From the NCBI RefSeq assembly GCF_016863535.1, contig NZ_BOPB01000020.1, positions 104,588-168,587 on the forward strand: a stretch of 64,000 nucleotides of DNA, read 5' to 3'. This document shows, piece by piece, positions 58,458-64,000 of this stretch (position 1 is the stretch's first letter; every line of letters starts with the position of its first letter). Under the pieces are notes generated by a model, which was not told where the DNA came from, did no database searches, and saw only the letters and a list, made by a program, of their open reading frames with translations. This stretch comes from Micromonospora lutea. GTDB taxonomy: Bacteria > Actinomycetota > Actinomycetes > Mycobacteriales > Micromonosporaceae. The position numbers and the translations under genes were made by a program.

Positions 58458-58833
58458 GTTCTTCGTCGATCGTTGCCTGGGCAAGAGCACACCCCGAGCA
58501 CTCAGCGCCGCCGGTTGGACCGTGCACCTGGTGACTGACATCTTCCCTGCGGACGGGCAGTTCACCGGTGACGATGTGTGGGTCGAGTACGGGCTCAAGC
58601 AGGGTTGGACGCTGCTCACCCAGGACAGAAAGATCCGCAACCAGGTCAAGGTCCTTGACCTCCTCCGCGCGGCCGGTCTCACCATCCATTGTCTGAGCAG
58701 CGCCGAGCTTCCACAGGCGGAGCGGGCGGAGCGTTTCGAGCGTCACCGCGACCGGATCTGGCGATATGGAGCGGAAGGCCCAGCCGGCTTCTACGTCGTC
58801 TACGAGGACGCCGTCGTTCGGCGGTGGCCGTAG
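58420..58833 (+). CDS. PIN-like toxin partner
   Basis: A 137-residue protein. EFFVDRCLGKSTPRALSAAGW, GDDVWVEYGLKQGWTLLTQDRKIRNQ and LSSAELPQAERAERFE fit the PIN-like (DUF5615/VapC-related) ribonuclease group; acidic residues in FFVD, DVW and TQD are candidate metal ligands. Only a TTG inside the antitoxin gene supplies a start upstream of the conserved FFVD. Probably an RNase toxin restrained by the DUF433 protein. It ends 72 nt before pglX. Confidence 0.75.
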   Translation: MTKSKPSSGSPPEFFVDRCLGKSTPRALSAAGWTVHLVTDIFPADGQFTGDDVWVEYGLKQGWTLLTQDRKIRNQVKVLDLLRAAGLTIHCLSSAELPQAERAERFERHRDRIWRYGAEGPAGFYVVYEDAVVRRWP

Positions 58834-58905
58834 GTAGCGACTCGGCGACGGGATCGGGCCTTACGGGTAACACCGTCCCGTCGGCGGGACGACTAGAGTC
58901 GTCGC

Positions 58906-61900
58906 GTGGTCGACCGGAAGCTGCTCTTGTCGGACCTGCAGAAGCAGGTCAAGAACCTGGAGAAGGACCTGCGGGAGCAGGCCGAGACGGTCGAGGAGGT
59001 GCGCTCCCGGCTGCGTGGCGAATACGACCATGCCTTCAAGGTCGGTCGTACCGCCGCCACCTGGACAGCTTGGCGCGACGAGCGGGTGACCCAGGTCGCG
59101 GTGGCCTGGGTGCTCGGCACCGTCTTCGTCCGCTTCTGCGAGGACAACGGCCTGCTGCCCGACCCCTACCTGGCCGGGCCGGGCGACCGCCTTGTGCTCG
59201 CCGAGGAAGCCGAGGCCCAGTTCTTCCGCGACCGCCCCGACCAGACGCTGCGCGGTTGGCTGCACCAAGGCTTCGACACGATCGCTAGCACCCAGGCCGG
59301 CAAGTCACTCTTCGACAAGCGGCACAACCCGCTCTACCAGATTCCGCTCTCTCACGACGAGGCGAAGAACCTGATCGCCTTCTGGCGTCGTCGCGGCGAA
59401 GCTGGCAGCCTGGTGCACGACTTCACCGACCCCGAGTGGGACACCCGCTTCCTCGGCGACCTCTACCAGGATCTCTCCGAGGCCGCCCGCAAGACCTACG
59501 CCCTGCTCCAGACCCCCGAGTTCGTCGAGGAGTTCATCCTCGACCTGACGCTGACTCCGGCGATCGATGAGTTCGGCCACGACGTGGTCAAGATGATCGA
59601 CCCCACCTGCGGCTCCGGCCACTTCGTCCTCGGCGCCTTCCACCGGCTGCTGAAGGAGTGGGAGCAACACGCCCCCAACCGCGACCCGCACGAGCGGGTA
59701 CGCCTTGCCCTCGATGCCGTCCACGGCGTCGACATCAACCCCTTCGCGGTCGCCATCGCCCGCTTCCGCCTGCTGATAGCCGCCCTCCGTGCCGCCGGGG
59801 TAAGAAATCTCGCAGACTCGGCTGCCCATGCCTTCTCCACGCATTTAGCCGTGGGTGACTCTCTGATCAAGGCTCGTCAGCTTGACCTCTTCGGTCTTTG
59901 CGATGATGTTGCCGACTTCCACTACGTCACAGATGATATACATGAACACCCAGACATCTTGCGTGAGGGGCGGTATCACGTTGTGGTTGGCAATCCGCCC
60001 TACATCACTGTCAAAGACAAAAGCCTGAACCGGCTATATCGCGAGATCTACAGTTCGTGCCACTTGCAGTATGCGTTGTCGGTTCCATTTGCCCAACGTT
60101 TTTTCGAGTTGTCGAAGCGTGACGCTGAAAGTCGTGCCGCTGGTTTTGTTGGGCAGATCACCGCGAATTCGCTTCTCAAGCGTGAATTCGGCAAGAGATT
60201 GGTGGAATCATACTTCGCGAATGAAGCTGATTTGACCCATGTAATCGACAGTTCGGGTGCCTTTATTCCTGGGCACGGCACGCCGACTGTCGTCCTTATT
60301 GGACGATCGCGGGTCACCTCCCGCAGTGCTACGGTGCGGGCCCTTCTTGGAGTCCGTGGCGAACCGACAGCCCCCTCGAATCCGGCGCAGGGTTTCGTGT
60401 GGCGGTCGATCGTTGAACAGCTGAATCAACCTGGATCTGAATCACAGTGGATGAGTTGTGTGGACCTACCGCGGGAGGTTCTGCAGCGATTTCCTGTGAG
60501 CTTGTCCGGTGGCGGCGCTGCGGATCTTATGACTGCAATAACTCAGCAGGGTGCTTCTCTCCTTGGCCGTCATGCGCGGTCAATTGGCCGCTATGCGCAC
60601 ACGGGTTCAGATGAGAGCTATTTTGCCTCTCGCGGCACATGGGGCAGATGGATCGCTTCTCCGGAATCTATCGTCGAGCTTGTCGAAGGTGATGCTATAC
60701 GTGACTGGAAGGTTCTCCCTTTCACTGAGGCGCTCTTCCCTTACGGGGATGACCTGCGGCCTTCACTCAGGGATCAGGTACTTGGTCGAAAGCTGTGGCG
60801 GACGCGAAGTCAGCTTGCACTAAGGCGTGAACCGGGAGGGACTCACGAGGAGATCGGACTGACCTGGTTCGAGTGGAGTAGATGGCATCCAGAGCGATTT
60901 ACCGTACCGCTGGGGATCGCGATGCCGTTCGTCTCGACCCACAATCATTTCGCCTTGGAACGCGGCGGCAAGGTGTTTAAGCAGACCGCGCCGGTGATCA
61001 AGTTGGGGGAGGGGGCGTCGGAGGACGATCACCTGCGGCTGCTCGGGGTGCTCAATAGCTCGACCGCCTGCTTCTGGCTCAAGCAGGTCAGCTATCCCAA
61101 GGGCGGGGATCCGCTGGGGGACACCGGGGCGAGAGTCAGTGCTGAGGGGTGGTCGGATAGATACGAGTTCACAGGTACGAAGTTGCAGGATTTTCCGCTG
61201 CCTTCGGCGTACCCATTGGATTTTGCGCGGGAGATTGATGGGCTGGCGCAGCGGCTCGCGGCGGTGAGTCCGGCGGCGGTGGCGGGGTCTGGGGTGCCGA
61301 CGCGGGAGCGGCTGGATGCCGCCGCCTACGACTGGCATGCCACCCGGGGGCAGATGATCTGCTTGCAGGAGGAGTTGGACTGGCAGGTCTACTCGCTCTA
61401 CGGGCTGCTGGACGAGGACCTGACCGCGCCGGAAAGTGTTCGGCCGCCGATGCTGACGCTGGGGCAGCGGGCGTTCGAGATCGTGCTGGCGCGGAAGATG
61501 CGCGACGAGGGGCTGGAGACGCAGTGGTTCGCGCGGCACGGCTCGACGCCGATCACCGAGCTGCCGGCGCACTGGTCGGACGAGTACAAGGCGATCGTGC
61601 AGCGGCGGATCGAGCTGATCGAGAGCAACCGCAACATCGGGCTGATCGAGCGGCCGGAGTGCAAGCGGCGGTGGGCCACCGAGGGCTGGGACAAGATGCA
61701 GGCCAGGGCGCTGCGGGACTGGCTGCTGGACCGGTGCGAGGCGCGGGAGCTGTGGTACCACCACGTCGACGGGCTGGAGCAACCGCGCTCGCTGACCACC
61801 GCGCAGCTCGCCGACGAGTTACGCCGCGACCCCGACGTGCTCGCCGTCGCCGAGCTGTACGCGCCCGGTCAGGATCTCGGCAAGGTGATCGCCGACCTGG

Positions 61901-62490
61901 TCGCCGACGAGCACGTGCCGCACCTGGCCGCGCTGCGCTACAAGGACTCCGGCCTGCGCAAGCGCGCCGACTGGGAGCATGTGTGGGACCTGCAACGGGC
62001 CGAGGACGCGCTGCCCGACGAGGCGGCGAAGCGGGAGTTCCGCAAGCAGATCCCGGTGCCGCCGAAGTACACCTCGGCGGACTTCGCCAAGGCCAGCTAC
62101 TGGAAGCATCGGGGCAAGCTCGACGTACCCAAGGAACGTTTCGTGTCGTACCCGGGTGCCAGCCGCGACGGTGACCCGTCGCTGCTGGTCGGCTGGGCCG
62201 GCTGGGACCACCGCGAGCAGGCCCAGGCCCTCGCCACCCTGATCGTCGCCCGCGAGCAGGAAGACGGCTGGGCGGCCGACCGGCTGCTGCCGCTGGTCGC
62301 GGGGCTGCGCGAGATCCTTCCCTGGGTACGCCAGTGGCACGGCGAGTTCGACGCGGAGTGGGGTGCCTCGCCGGCCGACATTTACGCCGGCTTCCTCGCC
62401 GAGACGACCAACCGCCTGCACCTCACCGACGAGGCGCTGACGTCCTGGCGTCCGCCCAAGGCGACCCGGGGCCGCAAGGCGAAGCAGTGA
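58906..62490 (+). CDS. pglX: BREX-2 adenine-specific DNA methyltransferase PglX
   Basis: A 1194-residue N6-adenine methyltransferase. A coiled-coil N-terminus (DLQKQVKNLEKDLREQAETVEEV) leads to DPTCGSGHF (about 232, SAM binding), GVDINPFAVAIARFRLL and NPPY (363-366, catalytic). The large C-terminal half carries target recognition and a long helical domain ending in RGRKAKQ. PglX marks host DNA in the Pgl/BREX type 2 system, so that unmodified phage is blocked. Codon use drops in GC from about 59,800 to 60,960 and then returns, so the central region looks exchanged. GTG start without a clear ribosome site. Confidence 0.92.
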   Translation: MVDRKLLLSDLQKQVKNLEKDLREQAETVEEVRSRLRGEYDHAFKVGRTAATWTAWRDERVTQVAVAWVLGTVFVRFCEDNGLLPDPYLAGPGDRLVLAEEAEAQFFRDRPDQTLRGWLHQGFDTIASTQAGKSLFDKRHNPLYQIPLSHDEAKNLIAFWRRRGEAGSLVHDFTDPEWDTRFLGDLYQDLSEAARKTYALLQTPEFVEEFILDLTLTPAIDEFGHDVVKMIDPTCGSGHFVLGAFHRLLKEWEQHAPNRDPHERVRLALDAVHGVDINPFAVAIARFRLLIAALRAAGVRNLADSAAHAFSTHLAVGDSLIKARQLDLFGLCDDVADFHYVTDDIHEHPDILREGRYHVVVGNPPYITVKDKSLNRLYREIYSSCHLQYALSVPFAQRFFELSKRDAESRAAGFVGQITANSLLKREFGKRLVESYFANEADLTHVIDSSGAFIPGHGTPTVVLIGRSRVTSRSATVRALLGVRGEPTAPSNPAQGFVWRSIVEQLNQPGSESQWMSCVDLPREVLQRFPVSLSGGGAADLMTAITQQGASLLGRHARSIGRYAHTGSDESYFASRGTWGRWIASPESIVELVEGDAIRDWKVLPFTEALFPYGDDLRPSLRDQVLGRKLWRTRSQLALRREPGGTHEEIGLTWFEWSRWHPERFTVPLGIAMPFVSTHNHFALERGGKVFKQTAPVIKLGEGASEDDHLRLLGVLNSSTACFWLKQVSYPKGGDPLGDTGARVSAEGWSDRYEFTGTKLQDFPLPSAYPLDFAREIDGLAQRLAAVSPAAVAGSGVPTRERLDAAAYDWHATRGQMICLQEELDWQVYSLYGLLDEDLTAPESVRPPMLTLGQRAFEIVLARKMRDEGLETQWFARHGSTPITELPAHWSDEYKAIVQRRIELIESNRNIGLIERPECKRRWATEGWDKMQARALRDWLLDRCEARELWYHHVDGLEQPRSLTTAQLADELRRDPDVLAVAELYAPGQDLGKVIADLVADEHVPHLAALRYKDSGLRKRADWEHVWDLQRAEDALPDEAAKREFRKQIPVPPKYTSADFAKASYWKHRGKLDVPKERFVSYPGASRDGDPSLLVGWAGWDHREQAQALATLIVAREQEDGWAADRLLPLVAGLREILPWVRQWHGEFDAEWGASPADIYAGFLAETTNRLHLTDEALTSWRPPKATRGRKAKQ

Positions 62491-62533
62491 GCACGTCGTT
62501 GGTTCCCCCTGCCCGCACCGACAGGAGATGACG

Positions 62534-63766
62534 ATGGACGACATTCAGCTCATCAGTGACGGCGACGGGTTGGCCGTCATCGGTGATCCGGTGGCTGTCG
62601 AACGGTTCCTGGTCTCGGAGGGGTTGCCGTCGAAGGATCTCGAGCTGCATCGGCTCGGACCCTTCCTCGGCAGGGCTGCGGGAGTCGCACAGGCAGGTGC
62701 CGAGATCGCCGCCAATTCTGGCCGCTGGATGAAGCTGACCGAGGAGTCCGCGCGGGCCGCGTCGAAGCTTCCGCTGGTCACGAACTCGACCACCGGCAAT
62801 CTCCACGCCACGCTGCGGGCACCCTCCGGCGAGTTCGCCAAGAACCTCCAGTTTGTGAAGGGCGGGTTTTTCTCCAACCCTGCAGTCCTGTCCGGTGCCG
62901 CGGGACTTATGGCACAGCTTGCGATGCAACAGGCCATGGAAGAGATCACGGACTATCTCGCCGTGATCGACGAGAAGGTCGACGACGTGCTCCGCGCCCA
63001 GAAGGACGCCGTACTGGCGGAGATGGTAGGCGTGGGCTTCGTCATCGAGGAGGCCATGACCATCCGGAAGCAGGTGGGTCGGGTCTCCGAGGTCACCTGG
63101 TCGAAGGTGCAGACCGCGCCGACCACGATCGCGGACACCCAGGCGTACGCGCTGCGGCAACTCGACGCACTCGCGGAGAAGCTGGAACGAAAGAGCAAGA
63201 TCGGTGATGTCGCCAAGGCGGCCAGGGAAGCGGAGTCCAAAGTCCGGGAGTGGCTCGCTGTCCTGGCGCGCTGCTTCCAACTACAGGACGCGTTCGCCGT
63301 GCTCGAACTCGACCGGGTCTTCGAGACGACTCCAGCCGAGCTGGACGGGCATCGCCTCGGCCTGAAGGCTGCCCGGAAAAGCCGGTTGGACCTCATCGCG
63401 CGGTGCACCGAGCGCCTGATGACCCGCATGGACGCGGCTGCCGGCACGGCCAACACCAAGGTGCTGACGCATCCGTTCGACGCTCCGGCGGTGGTGCAGG
63501 CGAGCAACCACGTCTCGACCGCCATCATCGACTTTCAGGGACGGCTCGGGATCGAGGGTGAGCGACGGTCGTCGGAGGCGAGGCGGTGGACGGACGCGGC
63601 CAAGGAGGTGCGGGACAAGGCGTTGGTGACCGGAGCAGACGGCGTCGACGCCGCCAGACGCCTCGGTAACGAGACCTTCGACCGGGCCAAATCGGTAAAG
63701 GGCAAGCTCTCCCACCGGATCGCCGAGCAAGCGGCCCGTCTGCGCAGGGACGACGCGCAAACCTGA
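62534..63766 (+). CDS. Helical protein of unknown function behind pglX
   Basis: A 410-residue protein starting MDDIQLISDGDG, six nt after AGGAG. It begins with a small alpha/beta part (DGDGLAVIGDPVAVERFLVSEGLP), has a short hydrophobic stretch (NPAVLSGAAGLMAQLAMQQAM, about 115-135) and is otherwise long helices with charged heptads (RQLDALAEKLERKSKIGDVAKAAREAESKVREWL). I recognise no family. It is 43 nt after pglX and may be cotranscribed, so it is a candidate accessory of the BREX-2 locus. It could instead be a stand-alone abortive-infection type membrane-associated protein. Confidence 0.7.
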   Translation: MDDIQLISDGDGLAVIGDPVAVERFLVSEGLPSKDLELHRLGPFLGRAAGVAQAGAEIAANSGRWMKLTEESARAASKLPLVTNSTTGNLHATLRAPSGEFAKNLQFVKGGFFSNPAVLSGAAGLMAQLAMQQAMEEITDYLAVIDEKVDDVLRAQKDAVLAEMVGVGFVIEEAMTIRKQVGRVSEVTWSKVQTAPTTIADTQAYALRQLDALAEKLERKSKIGDVAKAAREAESKVREWLAVLARCFQLQDAFAVLELDRVFETTPAELDGHRLGLKAARKSRLDLIARCTERLMTRMDAAAGTANTKVLTHPFDAPAVVQASNHVSTAIIDFQGRLGIEGERRSSEARRWTDAAKEVRDKALVTGADGVDAARRLGNETFDRAKSVKGKLSHRIAEQAARLRRDDAQT

Positions 63767-63824
63767 CCGGCGGGCCGTTGAGAGATACCCGAACGTGAGA
63801 AGTCTCGTTGCCGAGGAAGGCAGG

Positions 63825-64000
63825 ATGGCATCACGACCCCCCTCCGGGTACCAGATCAGGAAAGTCCATCCCACGCTGAGCAACCTGCAGCGGTACACCC
63901 TGAACAAGACGCTGACGTTCCGCTGCGCCACCTGCCGCCGTACCAACACGTCCAGCTCTGTCGTGACGATCTTGGACGACTGGTCCCGCCTACTGTGCAA
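63825..64000 (+). CDS. Partial gene at window end with CxxC motif
   Basis: 58 codons from an ATG preceded by GAGGAAGGCAGG: MASRPPSGYQIRKVHPT ... TFRCATCRRTNTSSSVVTI ... LLC. CATC suggests the first half of a zinc ribbon. The frame runs off the right edge. Same strand as pglX and the helical gene, 58 nt after it, so probably the same locus. Confidence 0.55.
   Translation, partial: MASRPPSGYQIRKVHPTLSNLQRYTLNKTLTFRCATCRRTNTSSSVVTILDDWSRLLC

Overview
The window is high-GC actinobacterial chromosome with GTG and TTG starts, many 4-base ATGA/GTGA stop-start overlaps, and SARP/STAND regulators. Protein content (SAM-IV riboswitch, BREX-2 genes, DUF6518-like and DivIVA-like proteins) best suits a Micromonosporaceae member, probably Micromonospora; this is inference, as no rRNA or tRNA gene was found.

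1-12.1 kb. A minus-strand, translationally coupled operon encodes a metal-cluster-type ArsR/SufR-like regulator, two polytopic membrane proteins (one NnrS-like), a copper nitrite reductase NirK with a fused cupredoxin domain, and a YwiC-like protein that runs off the left edge. Two hemerythrin-type genes diverge from it across a pair of palindromes. A near-identical partial copy of the narJ-narI-narK junction follows. Next come a sulfur operon (class V PLP enzyme, cysE, cysK) behind a SAM-IV riboswitch, and a nitronate monooxygenase.

12.3-22.3 kb. The complete narGHJI operon plus narK gives membrane-bound nitrate respiration. With NirK and the hemerythrins it forms a nitrate to nitrite to NO pathway; no NO or N2O reductase gene lies in the window. 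A MarR/FAD-monooxygenase pair with a palindromic operator closes the region.

22.3-34.3 kb, accessory region. It holds a lower-GC gap, a STAND (NB-ARC/TPR) ATPase with a small partner, a CDP-glycerol-transferase-like protein, a large SARP-STAND-TPR regulator with 11-bp-period direct repeats upstream, gene debris, and a two-gene tailoring cassette: a PrnB-like haem enzyme and a PhzS-like monooxygenase fused to a methyltransferase.

34.4-50.8 kb. Mostly housekeeping and signalling: a YdeI-like protein, hisC, a persulfide-stress module (CstB-like, SulP, YgaP-like rhodanese, CstR-type repressor) with three related operators, a hydrolase, a two-component system beside a serine hydrolase, a lipoprotein, a VOC protein, a PatB-like lyase and an HD-domain protein.

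50.9-64 kb, phage-defence island. PglW and PglX of a BREX type 2 (Pgl) system are separated by about 3.5 kb holding an AbiEi/DUF559-like gene, a DivIVA-like pair, a GntR regulator and a DUF433/PIN-like toxin-antitoxin pair. Two unrecognised genes follow pglX. pglY and pglZ are not in the window.
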